Of a stretch of DNA of 64,000 nucleotides, positions 50,612-58,835 are shown in pieces; positions within the stretch are counted from its first letter, which is position 1; each line of letters starts with the position of its first letter. The position numbers and the translations under genes are program-made. The notes under the pieces were generated by a model. That model was given only the letters and a program-made list of their open reading frames with translations. It made no database searches and was not told the DNA's origin. The stretch is from Massilia violaceinigra (GTDB lineage Bacteria > Pseudomonadota > Gammaproteobacteria > Burkholderiales > Burkholderiaceae_D). The stretch lies in assembly GCF_002752675.1 (NCBI RefSeq), contig NZ_CP024608.1, positions 5,828,001 through 5,892,000 of the forward strand, written 5' to 3'.

Positions 50612-52144
50612 TTAGCGAACGGCGCAGAAGCCGAACGATTGTGTCGCTTTCGGCTGCACAGTCGCGTTGTACGCCTGGCCCGATGCTGTCAAGATCGCGC
50701 CAGTCTGGGTGTAGACCGCGTTCCACAGATTGTTGATTTTGCCCTGCACCGGTACCTGGATCTTCCACACCACCGGCGTCGTACCGGCGTTGTTCACTGC
50801 AACATCGGCGCAATAGCCAGCCGCCCAGTCGGACGTGATCTTCACCACTGCCGTGACCGACGGTGTCGGCGTTGGCGTTGGCGTCGGCGTCGGCGTTGGC
50901 GTCGGTGTCGGCGTTGGCGTTGGCGTTGGTGTCGGCGTCGGTGTCGGTGTCGGTGTTGGCGTTGGCGTTGGCGTTGGCGTCGGCGTCGGCGTCGGCGTCG
51001 GTGTTGGCGTTGGCGTCGGTGTCGGCGTCGCACCCGCCCACAAGTTCTTCAGCAATGCCATCTTGTCCGGCCAGACCGTTTTCCAGTCATCCTGCAAGAT
51101 ACCGCCGGTGTCGCCGCTGTTCGGATTGAGCGTCCAGTAGAACGAGCTGATCATGCCGCGCTCTTTCAGGTATTTCACCAGCGCATCCTGCCAGATCTTG
51201 TCCTTCGCATGGCCGCCGTGGCCGTACTTGCCGCCCCACTCGCCCAGCACCACCGGATAGTCCTTGGCGAACTTGCCCCACTGCTGATCCCAGATCGCAG
51301 GCATGTTGGCCGGGAAGTTAGGCGCCCGGAAGTAATCCATCTCGAACACATCAGGACCGTACACGTGCGGCGACAGCACCAGCTTGTTACGTGGAATGTC
51401 GAGCGTCTTGCAGTTCAGCGGTTCCAGGTTGCCGCCCCAGAAGTGGCCGTACTGGCCCTGGCAGCCGCCTGAATTGCTGCCAATGCCTTCGACGAAAATG
51501 AGCAGATTGGGATTGACCGCCAGGATGCGCTTCGATGCGCGCTCGGCCGCAAGGTTCCAGTCGGTACGCACATTGCCCGTACCCCAGGTCGCCTGACCAT
51601 GCGGCTCGTTCTTGATGTCCAGGCCGATCAGGTTGCGCAGGCCGGAGTAGTGCTGGGCCAGGTATTCGAGGTCGGTCAGCCACTGTTCTTCGGTGTACTG
51701 CGGCGTGTTCCACAGTTCCGAAATGGCCTGGCAATCCGGACGGTGATGGTCCAGCAGGATATAGATGCCGCGGCGGTCGACTTCTTTCAGGAACACGTCA
51801 AGCCACTGGCGCGTGTTCAGGCCCACCAGGTCGGGGTTGGCCAGCGCGTCGATGTTCGGCTTGCCCGATTCGCGGAAGGCGGCCGGACACACGGGAATAC
51901 GCAGGGCGTTGAAGCCGTTGGCCTGCACCTGGTCGAGCATGCTCTTCCAGTTGCGCGTCCACAGGCCGTGCACCGAGCCGTCGAAGGTCTCGAAACCGAA
52001 CCAGTTCACGCCCTTGAGCACGACCGGACGGTTCGCATCGTCCAAAATCTTGTTGCCGGATACGGTAAAGGCGTGGCCTGACGTGGCCGCGAAGGCCAGG
52101 GCCAGCGACAGTGCCAGTTTGCTTACAACTTTCGGGGTAATCAT
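50612..52144 (-). CDS. Secreted GH5 cellulase with Thr-Pro linker and CBM2
   Basis: A signal peptide (to about residue 25, SGHA) leads to a GH5 endoglucanase domain (about 26-365): acid/base Glu near 180 in LDIKNEPHG, nucleophile Glu near 302 in LGEWGGKYG, and conserved NWFGFET and SPHVYGPD. About 28 Thr-Pro repeats (about 371-427) form the linker to a C-terminal CBM2 (about 430-510) with its two paired cysteines (GYCADV and FGFCAVR). GGAG precedes the ATG. It should hydrolyse internal cellulose bonds outside the cell and is the last gene of the cellulase cluster. Confidence 0.94.
   Translation of the reverse strand: MITPKVVSKLALSLALAFAATSGHAFTVSGNKILDDANRPVVLKGVNWFGFETFDGSVHGLWTRNWKSMLDQVQANGFNALRIPVCPAAFRESGKPNIDALANPDLVGLNTRQWLDVFLKEVDRRGIYILLDHHRPDCQAISELWNTPQYTEEQWLTDLEYLAQHYSGLRNLIGLDIKNEPHGQATWGTGNVRTDWNLAAERASKRILAVNPNLLIFVEGIGSNSGGCQGQYGHFWGGNLEPLNCKTLDIPRNKLVLSPHVYGPDVFEMDYFRAPNFPANMPAIWDQQWGKFAKDYPVVLGEWGGKYGHGGHAKDKIWQDALVKYLKERGMISSFYWTLNPNSGDTGGILQDDWKTVWPDKMALLKNLWAGATPTPTPTPTPTPTPTPTPTPTPTPTPTPTPTPTPTPTPTPTPTPTPTPTPTPTPTPSVTAVVKITSDWAAGYCADVAVNNAGTTPVVWKIQVPVQGKINNLWNAVYTQTGAILTASGQAYNATVQPKATQSFGFCAVR
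50864..51033. repeat. Hexanucleotide tandem array coding for the (Thr-Pro)n linker
   Basis: About 28 units of GTTGGC/GTCGGC/GTCGGT lie in one reading phase. On the minus strand they encode Thr-Pro pairs. Such arrays change copy number by slippage, so linker length may vary between strains. Confidence 0.9.
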
Positions 52145-52186
52145 CGTGCATCTCCAATATAAGTGAGAGGACTTGAAGCGGGCCGG

Positions 52187-52744
52187 TTAGAGCCCGGCTG
52201 GTAGCGGCCGGTAACCGGTCACCGCTGCGACCGCGGCACCCGGGAAGGTGCCGACTAGGGCGTTGTAGCCTTCGGCCGATTTTCCGTAACGGTTGCGGGC
52301 ATCGGCCAGCGCAATCTCGTCTTGCGGCAATTTGCCGCGCAATTCTTTGAGTGATGACACAGTTTCCAGCTCGGGCGCGCCGCGCGTTCCCGCCAGGCGG
52401 TACAGCACGCCGGTCAGTTCACCCTGGTAACGTTTATAGGTATCGACCGCTTCCGCGTCGTTCAGCACGTCGCTGTTGGTCGGCAGCGCACTGGCGCGCA
52501 CCAGGCTGGTCCTTGCCTGGTCGACAAAGGCCGGATCGAGTCCGCCGGCCCGCGCCGCGCCTTCGAGCGCCGTGCTGGCCAGGCGCGCGCGCTCCGCGTG
52601 GATCTGGGTCAGGTCGCGCCAGGCGTCGGTCCCGCCCGCCCTCACGGCGCTGAGTGTGTTGTAACTGATGCCGGCGCCGACGCCGGCGACGGCGAGTACG
52701 ACCGCGAGCACTGCGATTCCGGCTTGTGTTGAACGAATCGTCAT
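52187..52744 (-). CDS. LemA-like protein inside the cellulase cluster
   Basis: One N-terminal membrane segment (about residues 8-28) is followed by a helical domain with the LemA order: a YKRYQGELTGVLYRL helix, ELRGKLPQDEIALADARNRYGKSAEGYNALVGTFPG and a short GYRPLPAGL end. LemA proteins have an outside-facing helical domain of unknown biochemical role. AAGGAGGA precedes the ATG. It lies 85 nt after the GH48 gene and 42 nt before the GH5 gene, so it is probably co-transcribed; a role in secretion or envelope adaptation is speculation. Confidence 0.7.
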   Translation of the reverse strand: MTIRSTQAGIAVLAVVLAVAGVGAGISYNTLSAVRAGGTDAWRDLTQIHAERARLASTALEGAARAGGLDPAFVDQARTSLVRASALPTNSDVLNDAEAVDTYKRYQGELTGVLYRLAGTRGAPELETVSSLKELRGKLPQDEIALADARNRYGKSAEGYNALVGTFPGAAVAAVTGYRPLPAGL

Positions 52745-52829
52745 CGTCGTCCTCCTTTGTTTTCAAATGCCTGTTTCAAACGCAAAAAATCCGCGCGGGC
52801 CACATTCGGCCCGCGCGGACGACTAACAA

Positions 52830-55800
52830 TTACTTGACAGCGATGGTGCAGCTACGGCCAGCCCAGCTCAGGCCGGTCGGCAGCACTTTCGCGCCGCTGT
52901 ACGACAGTTGCATGCCGAACTCGACATTGCCGCCGGCAGCGATCGTGCCGTTCCAGGCGGTCGGGGTCACGTTGAATGCACGGCCGCTCTGGGTCACGGT
53001 AGCGCCCCACGAGTTGGTCAGCGTAACGTCGTTCGACGCGGTCCAGTTCAGTGCCCAGCCGGTAATCGGCGCGGTGCCGGTGTTACGCAACGTGACGCGT
53101 GGAACCTGGCCAGCACCCCAGTCGTTGGTGGTGTCGAAGTCGACAGCGCAACCGCCGGTCTGCACATCCTTGTCCGCTTCGGTGGCCACGGCGTTGACGG
53201 CGGCTGCCGTCGGCGCGGTGACTGCGAAGGTGGCGCTGCCGTTCAGGCTATCGGCATCGACTGCCGCGGCAACCGTCACTGGCTGGGTCACGTTCCAGTT
53301 AGCTGGCGTGAAGGTCAGCGTTGCACCACCGGCAACCGACAGGTCGGTGTCGCCGGTCAGGCGGGCGACGCTGACCGTGACGTTCGCTTTAGGAGCTGCA
53401 CCCAGGCGGACCTGGAAGGTGCGCGATGCCCCTTCCGGTACGGAGAGCGGCGCGCCGGTTACAACCAGGCTGACCGGGATCACGACATCACGGTCGGACT
53501 CGGTGGCCACCGTGGTGGCGCTCAGGTAGCCAGGCGCCGTGAACGTGTAGTTGGCGCTGCCGTTGAGGGCGTCGGCATCCGGTGCGGCGTTGATCGACAC
53601 GGCCTGCAGCACGTTGTAGTTAGCCGGCGTGAACAGCAGGCTGGTCTGAGGCGTGTTCAGGTCGACGTCGCCGCCGGCTGCCTTGGCGATGGCGACCGTG
53701 ACGTTGGCGGCAGGCGCTTTCGACAGGCTGATGCGCACGCTGTTCGAGCCGCCTTCCGGCACGCTCAGGGCGCTGGTGCTGGTCACGATCGACGGCGAGT
53801 CGCTGCCGCCGACGATGTTGGCGTAATCGGCCAGTGCATTGGCGATGTCGGCCTGGGCCCAGAAGCGGTGGTAGCGCCAGGTTGGTGCCGGGCCGCCGTC
53901 CAGATAGGCTTTCAGCTTAGGCCACTGCGGATCGTCCTTGTATTTCGGACGGATGCTCAGGAACGTCGCGCTCGAATCGATCACCGCGCCCTGGGCGTTG
54001 GTGCCGGTCCAGCCCTGTGGAATGTACACGCCCGAACCGGTAGCCGGGTCGTAAGGCTGGGTGAAGCGCTTGTAGTCGGCGCGCGTTTCGTCGACCACCA
54101 GGCCAACCGAATCCTGGTGCTTGGCCCACATGCGGTCCAGCAGTTGCTTGGCCAGCGTCTTGGCAGGCTGGTTGTTGGCTTTCGCGCCGTAGTAGATCAG
54201 GGTACGGGCAAAGGCGGCGGCGATACCGACGTCGTTGGTGCTGTCGACAATTTTCACGCGCAGGTTGGCATTCGCGCCAGGGGTTGCCGCGTTCCAGGTG
54301 TCAGGCTGGCCGCTCCATGCCAGGGTGTTCGGGATGGTGTAGGTGCCGTCCGCTTTGAGGACCGTGTTGGCCGATGCCCAGGCTACCCACTTGTCGAGAA
54401 CCGTCTTGGCGCGCGCGTCGCCGCTGGCGTAGTAGTACTCGGCCACACGCTGCATCGACCAGGCCTGGAAGCCGAACCAGGTGTTCGACGCCGGATCGTG
54501 GTAGACCGGTTTTTCATCGTAGAACATGCCGTGGAAGGTCGCGGTGCCTGCCGGCGGGGTCAAGTAATCGCCGCCCCAGCTGTTGGTCGCGCCGCCGGCG
54601 ATCGCGCCGTCAGCCGATTGCAGCCAACGGTAGAATTCCATCTGGCGGGTCAGGCTCTTGCCCCAATCGCCAGCAGCGCTAGGCGAGAGCGGCTTGAATT
54701 CGGCCTGGGTCGACAGTGCCCATGCGGCCAGCGGATTCTGGTAGCCAAAGTGGTTGTGGCTCGAACCGATGCGCCATGCCCAGCCGGCGTTGGTGTCGGT
54801 TGCGCCGCCCCATGCGTAGTACCAGCTCATCAGGTAATGCTGATTGTCGCGTTCGCCTTGAGCATTGGGCTGGCCATTGCCGCCTGGGCAGGAATTGGCG
54901 TTGGTGCAATTGCCGATTTTTTTGAAGTACTTGTCGAACATGGCGTAACGCAGGAAGTCGCCCATCTTCGCGGCCTTGGTGACCAGATCGGCCACTTGCG
55001 CGCTCTTTCCTTGCTGCTTGGCCCAGACCGACGCCCAGTACACGGCTTGCACGGCACGCGCATCGGCGTCAGGTGCATTGGTGTAGCGGAACTGCTTGGC
55101 GCGGTTGTTGTCGCCGATGAACAGGCCGAGGAAACCTTCGCCGCCGCCGTTTTTGCCCCATTTAAAGGTTTCGCACGATGGATGCGGAACGGTTTCCCAC
55201 ACCGATTCCTGCGAACCGCGCTGGAAGGTGTTGATGTACGACGGACGCGTGGTGCCGTCGCCGCATTTGCCGTAGCCATACCAGTTATCCACGTCCAGCA
55301 GCCAGTGCATGCCGTAGATATTGCTGGTGCCGTAAGCGGTTTTCAGTTCGTTGGCGATCGGATCCTGGCCGACCGGCACGCCGCCGTTCAGCGGCGCGGG
55401 GTAGCTCTTCGGCAGGTCGTACTCGGCGGCGTAGGTCGCCGGCTTACCCGGGTTGTAGAAGTTGTTGGTCGGCTGGTCGGACTGCGATGGAATGATGTAC
55501 TTTTCCATGTTGGCCCAGGCCGCGTTCAGCGGACCCCAGTCGCCGGTGGCGCGGCCGTACTGCGCTTCCATCCACAGCCAGTAGCTGTACGCTTCCGACG
55601 TGGTTTCGTGGCCGTGGTCCGGTGCTTCGACCATCAGCGTTTCGATCGAGTGGTACGGCACGCCTTCCTTGCTGAAGTAACCGTTGGCAGGATCTTTGAT
55701 CTTCTTGTACTGGGTCAGGAAGCGCTGCGTGTATTCCGCATCGGCGGCGGCGTGGGCCGTTGCCATCATCGGCACGCTGATCGCGGCCACGGTGGCTGCC

Positions 55801-55916
55801 GTGACGGACAGCGCCAGCAGGCCGCGCATCGCGCTGCGCGCCAGGCGCCGGCCGCTGCCGCTGTTGCGCAGGGCATCGGTGACGGCGTTCAGTTTAATTT
55901 GTGACATCGAATTCAT
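52830..55916 (-). CDS. Secreted GH48 cellobiohydrolase with two repeat domains and CBM2
   Basis: After a long signal peptide (to about residue 55, HAAA) comes a GH48 catalytic domain (about 57-698), recognisable by [40 protein letters not shown] with the general-acid Glu, and [14 protein letters not shown]48 enzymes release cellobiose processively from reducing ends. Two homologous beta-sandwich repeats follow (about 702-805 and 809-905; both contain LSVPEG and NVTVxxA), resembling Calx-beta-type linkers, then a CBM2 (about 920-1028). AGGAG 8 nt before ATG 55916 sets the start. GH48 is uncommon outside Firmicutes and Actinobacteria. Confidence 0.94.
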   Translation of the reverse strand: MNSMSQIKLNAVTDALRNSGSGRRLARSAMRGLLALSVTAATVAAISVPMMATAHAAADAEYTQRFLTQYKKIKDPANGYFSKEGVPYHSIETLMVEAPDHGHETTSEAYSYWLWMEAQYGRATGDWGPLNAAWANMEKYIIPSQSDQPTNNFYNPGKPATYAAEYDLPKSYPAPLNGGVPVGQDPIANELKTAYGTSNIYGMHWLLDVDNWYGYGKCGDGTTRPSYINTFQRGSQESVWETVPHPSCETFKWGKNGGGEGFLGLFIGDNNRAKQFRYTNAPDADARAVQAVYWASVWAKQQGKSAQVADLVTKAAKMGDFLRYAMFDKYFKKIGNCTNANSCPGGNGQPNAQGERDNQHYLMSWYYAWGGATDTNAGWAWRIGSSHNHFGYQNPLAAWALSTQAEFKPLSPSAAGDWGKSLTRQMEFYRWLQSADGAIAGGATNSWGGDYLTPPAGTATFHGMFYDEKPVYHDPASNTWFGFQAWSMQRVAEYYYASGDARAKTVLDKWVAWASANTVLKADGTYTIPNTLAWSGQPDTWNAATPGANANLRVKIVDSTNDVGIAAAFARTLIYYGAKANNQPAKTLAKQLLDRMWAKHQDSVGLVVDETRADYKRFTQPYDPATGSGVYIPQGWTGTNAQGAVIDSSATFLSIRPKYKDDPQWPKLKAYLDGGPAPTWRYHRFWAQADIANALADYANIVGGSDSPSIVTSTSALSVPEGGSNSVRISLSKAPAANVTVAIAKAAGGDVDLNTPQTSLLFTPANYNVLQAVSINAAPDADALNGSANYTFTAPGYLSATTVATESDRDVVIPVSLVVTGAPLSVPEGASRTFQVRLGAAPKANVTVSVARLTGDTDLSVAGGATLTFTPANWNVTQPVTVAAAVDADSLNGSATFAVTAPTAAAVNAVATEADKDVQTGGCAVDFDTTNDWGAGQVPRVTLRNTGTAPITGWALNWTASNDVTLTNSWGATVTQSGRAFNVTPTAWNGTIAAGGNVEFGMQLSYSGAKVLPTGLSWAGRSCTIAVK

Positions 55917-56242
55917 TCAGGAGTCTCCTCGCAATTGTCGTACTTTATGGCGTCCGTGAATCACGTACGCCGGCATGGTTGCCGCCCTCTTTCCGGATGC
56001 ACCGGTACGGATGGCGGATGTTTCATTTTCTTTCCCGCGTTCCGATCCGTGGCGGGCGGCCACGGCGCGGTTCACGTTGCGCCGGCCGCTGCCTGCCGAA
56101 GCAGGAATCGACTTGCGCCCGAAGACAGGTGGATGCCTTCGCTGTCTGCACGCGCCGCACCTTCCACTGCCCAGAGCAAGGCTGCGGCGCATACAGGACC
56201 TGCACGGTGGGGCCGGCCATGCCGTCCCCGCACTAAGCAGGC

Positions 56243-56258
56243 TTGAAAACGTTTTCAA
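56243..56258. promoter_or_regulatory. LacI-type operator upstream of the cellulase cluster
   Basis: TTGAAAACGTTTTCAA is a perfect 16-bp palindrome with the central CG step typical of LacI/GalR operators, about 330 nt before the GH48 start. No LacI-family gene is in the window. Confidence 0.65.
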
Positions 56259-56269
56259 CTGTTTTTCAA

Positions 56270-56295
56270 AAAAAACGATCAATTGACCGTTTTTT
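56270..56295. promoter_or_regulatory. 26-bp near-perfect palindrome
   Basis: AAAAAACGATCAA and TTGACCGTTTTTT form 13-bp arms with one mismatch and no spacer, 11 nt from the LacI-type operator. Possible second operator; the A/T-runs at both ends could also act as a terminator hairpin. Confidence 0.45.
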
Positions 56296-56487
56296 GTCGA
56301 AAGACCCTGGCTGCGGACGTGTCCGGGCCGAGGCCAACCATCGCTGAACAAAACAAACTGTTGGCTAGGTGTTGACGCAATGTATCCGCTGCAAAGGTTA
56401 AATGTCAAGAACACAAAAATGCCTGTTTTTGCATTGCACATATAGCAATTGCTAAGCGAAAACAGGTGTGTTCCGTGGGGAGCGTTT

Positions 56488-56501
56488 AGGAACCGTTTCC
56501 A
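56488..56501. promoter_or_regulatory. Second LacI-like operator candidate
   Basis: AGGAACCGTTTCCA is an imperfect palindrome (one mismatch per half) with the central CG step. Confidence 0.3.
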
Positions 56502-56734
56502 GAAAAAGAACAAGTACCCCCCTCAACGGCGGGGCTTTCACGGCTTTCATGGAAAATCCATAGTGAAAACGGGTCCGATAAAGCGAAAAATAATGATGCT
56601 TGCTGTTCAAGATCTCCTGCAAGCGAGAAATGTAAAATTCCTTGACGTGCATATGCCGTAGTCCACCCTAAACAATGGATTTTTCAACTAAACACGCGTG
56701 GCAAAAAACTGACGTTGCGAAATTTAATCACCTT

Positions 56735-56748
56735 TGAAATCGCTTTCA
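56735..56748. promoter_or_regulatory. Third LacI-like operator candidate
   Basis: TGAAATCGCTTTCA matches its reverse complement in all but one pair and keeps the central CG, about 130 nt before the glyoxalase-like gene. Confidence 0.35.
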
Positions 56749-56874
56749 TGCTAAATAAATCTTTACTTGTTAAATTTCCCAAAGCGCACCCGGAAAAACA
56801 CGTATTCCAGGGCGCCGGCGGTGCTACCATCTTGGGTCTTACTTCTTTCACAACACGTCACAAACGAACGCCGT

Positions 56875-57516
56875 ATGCCAGCCTGCCAGATCGACCACAT
56901 CACCGTCACCGCCCCGACGCTCGCCGAGGGCGCCGCCTGGGTCAGGGAGGCGCTCGGCGTGAGCGCCGCGCCGGGCGGCAAACACCCGAACATGGGCACG
57001 CACAACCTGCTGCTGCGCCTCGGCGACGCGCTGTTCCTGGAAATTATCGCGGTCGACCCCGACGCGCCGGCCCCGGGCCGGCCGCGCTGGTTCGCGCTCG
57101 ATACGCTGGGGGCGGGGTCGGCGCCGGCGCTCTCGGCCTGGATTGCCCGCACCGATAACATTGCCGCCGTCGCCAGCGCCGCCGACGCGGTCGCTCCTCT
57201 CGGCCCCGTCACGCCGATGGGGCGCGGCGCGCGCAACTGGCTCATTACCATTCCCGCCGACGGCGGCATGCCGATGGACGGCGTCGGTCCCGCGCTGATC
57301 GAATGGGATGCCGGGCCGCACCCGGCGGCCGGCATGGCCGATCTGGGCCTGACGCTGGACCGGCTGGAGCTGTTCCACCCCGAGCCGCTGCGCGTGCGCG
57401 CGCTGCTCGATGCGATCGGCATGCATGCGCCGGTATCGGTGGTGCCAATCGACGCCGGTGCCAGGCCGTATCTGCGTGCCCATATCGGCACGCCGGCCGG
57501 GCCGCGCACGCTCTGA
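56875..57516 (+). CDS. Glyoxalase-like (VOC) domain protein
   Basis: The 213-aa protein begins CQIDHITVTAPTLAEGAAWVREALG, the first beta-alpha module of a VOC domain (candidate metal His in DHITV), and contains GTHNLLLRLGDALFLEIIAVDP, matching the Glyoxalase_3 type with its Glu. The second half has weaker symmetry (LDRLELFHPEP). The ATG at 56875 is used; an upstream frame opening at 56767 is unconserved. It is followed after 37 nt by a secreted thioredoxin-fold protein. Substrate unknown. Confidence 0.8.
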   Translation: MPACQIDHITVTAPTLAEGAAWVREALGVSAAPGGKHPNMGTHNLLLRLGDALFLEIIAVDPDAPAPGRPRWFALDTLGAGSAPALSAWIARTDNIAAVASAADAVAPLGPVTPMGRGARNWLITIPADGGMPMDGVGPALIEWDAGPHPAAGMADLGLTLDRLELFHPEPLRVRALLDAIGMHAPVSVVPIDAGARPYLRAHIGTPAGPRTL

Positions 57517-57553
57517 CAATCCTGACCACCCACATCAACAAGGAAAAAAACCG

Positions 57554-58375
57554 ATGAAATTTCTGAACATCGCCGTGGCCGCGGGCGCCGCGCTGGGCTG
57601 CACCATGGCCTACGCCGCCAAGGTCATCGAACTTAAACCAACCGAAGTCGATGCCTTCCTGTCCAAACCCGGCTACGTGGTCCTGCAACTGACCTCACCG
57701 GACCGCGGCTGCAAATACTGCATAGGCGCCGACAAGACCTTCGACCAGGCCGCCGCCGAATCGACCGACCGCAACACCGTGTTCGCGCGCGTTCAATGGC
57801 CCGTGTGGTACAAGGCGCCGAAGATGGGCGCACGCATCGGCATCGGCGGCGTGCCGCGCCAGATCGTGTTCAAGGACGGCAAGGAGCAGCGCCAGGCAGG
57901 CGGGCGGCCGGAAAGCGCGAGCGCGCTGCTGGCCCACATCGAGAAGATTCGCCAGCTGCCGCCGGCGCCGGGCAAGGATGTCACCTACGAGCCAGAGGCT
58001 GCGGAACCAGAGCCCGCACCGCAGGCACCACTGACGGCTGCCCAGCAGGACGTGCTGCGTCTTTACACGCGCAAGGACCTGCTGAAGGAACTGGTGGCGG
58101 CGTGCGCCAGGGTCGCGCCACCAAAAGCGACGGCTTACGAACGCGCCTTCCATACCTGGACGGTGGCCCATGCCAGCGCGCTCAATGAAGCGGCCATGCT
58201 GAAACTGTCGCGCACCAGCCGCGAAGACGCCAGCGAGGAAGCCGCGCTGGCGCAGGGCGAAATGCGCACTGTCGAAGCATGGATGGCGAAGGATCTGAAC
58301 ATCACGCGGACCAAGGGGCCGGGCGAGGACAGCTGCAACGGCCTGACGGCTTACCTGGAGGCCGCGAAGCGCTGA
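57554..58375 (+). CDS. Secreted thioredoxin-fold-like protein with C-x-x-C
   Basis: A signal peptide (MKFLNIAVAAGAALGCTMAYA) precedes a domain with VVLQLTSPDRGCKYCIGADKTF, where CKYC sits where the redox centre of thioredoxins lies, and a cis-Pro-like loop GIGGVPRQIVFKDGKEQRQ. A Pro/Glu-rich linker (about 140-165) leads to a helical C-terminal domain of about 100 residues with two more cysteines. AGGAAA precedes the ATG. Likely periplasmic; a redox or thiol-holding role is inferred. Confidence 0.65.
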   Translation: MKFLNIAVAAGAALGCTMAYAAKVIELKPTEVDAFLSKPGYVVLQLTSPDRGCKYCIGADKTFDQAAAESTDRNTVFARVQWPVWYKAPKMGARIGIGGVPRQIVFKDGKEQRQAGGRPESASALLAHIEKIRQLPPAPGKDVTYEPEAAEPEPAPQAPLTAAQQDVLRLYTRKDLLKELVAACARVAPPKATAYERAFHTWTVAHASALNEAAMLKLSRTSREDASEEAALAQGEMRTVEAWMAKDLNITRTKGPGEDSCNGLTAYLEAAKR

Positions 58376-58376
58376 C

Positions 58377-58835
58377 CTAGTGGCCGTGCGCGCGATGGGT
58401 CATCGCGTGCGCCGCTTCGCGCAGGAGCTGGGCGGCGCGCTGCGGGTCGCGCGCATATCCCATCCCGCCTTCCTGCACGTACATGGCGATCTGCTGGAGC
58501 GCCTCGGGATGCTCCAGTTCAGCGGCCGCTTCCAGCCAGCGCCGTGACGCCGCCATGTCCGCCGCACAGCCCTCCCCCGCCGCCAGCATGGCCGACAAGG
58601 TGAACATGGCCGGCGCATGGCCGCGCCGGGCGCTCGACTCGATCAGCGCGAAGGCGCGCTGCGGTTCGCGCGCCGTGCCGATGCCGTTGCGGACCATGCG
58701 GCCCAGGTCATACGCGGCCTCGGGGTCCTGCGCCGCGGCGCCCTCCAAGCGCGCCAGGCCGGCCGGATCGAGCGGCTGCGCGTGCGCCAGCGCGCAGCCG
58801 TACAGCAGCGCCGCCAGCAGCAGGCGCCGCGTCAT
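58377..58835 (-). CDS. Secreted Sel1/TPR-like repeat protein
   Basis: Signal peptide (MTRRLLLAALLYGCALAHAQ), then three to four Sel1-like helical repeats of about 36 residues with A-x-x-L-G-x-x-x-x-x-G (EAAYDLGRMVRNGIG, PAMFTLSAMLAAGEG, EALQQIAMYVQEGGMG), ending in a His-rich tail. Its ATG overlaps the stop of the phosphodiesterase gene by 4 nt, so the two are translationally coupled. Such proteins bind partners in the periplasm; the partner here may be the coupled enzyme. Confidence 0.8.
   Translation of the reverse strand: MTRRLLLAALLYGCALAHAQPLDPAGLARLEGAAAQDPEAAYDLGRMVRNGIGTAREPQRAFALIESSARRGHAPAMFTLSAMLAAGEGCAADMAASRRWLEAAAELEHPEALQQIAMYVQEGGMGYARDPQRAAQLLREAAHAMTHRAHGH

Larger units (their letters stand above)
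55917..56874. other. Long divergent regulatory region of the cellulase cluster
   Basis: These 958 nt hold no credible gene: frames in the GC-rich left third lack ribosome sites and conserved patterns. The right two thirds are AT-rich and contain the palindromes listed separately. Its length and composition suggest a complex promoter for the GH48 operon and for the divergent glyoxalase-like gene. Confidence 0.55.

Noticed and set aside
50864..51033. Possible CRISPR-like repeat array
   Set aside because: Units are 6 bp without spacers and encode an in-frame Thr-Pro linker.
52908..55904. Plus-strand frame of about 998 codons
   Set aside because: Antisense to the GH48 gene, which has a signal peptide, catalytic motifs and CBM2.
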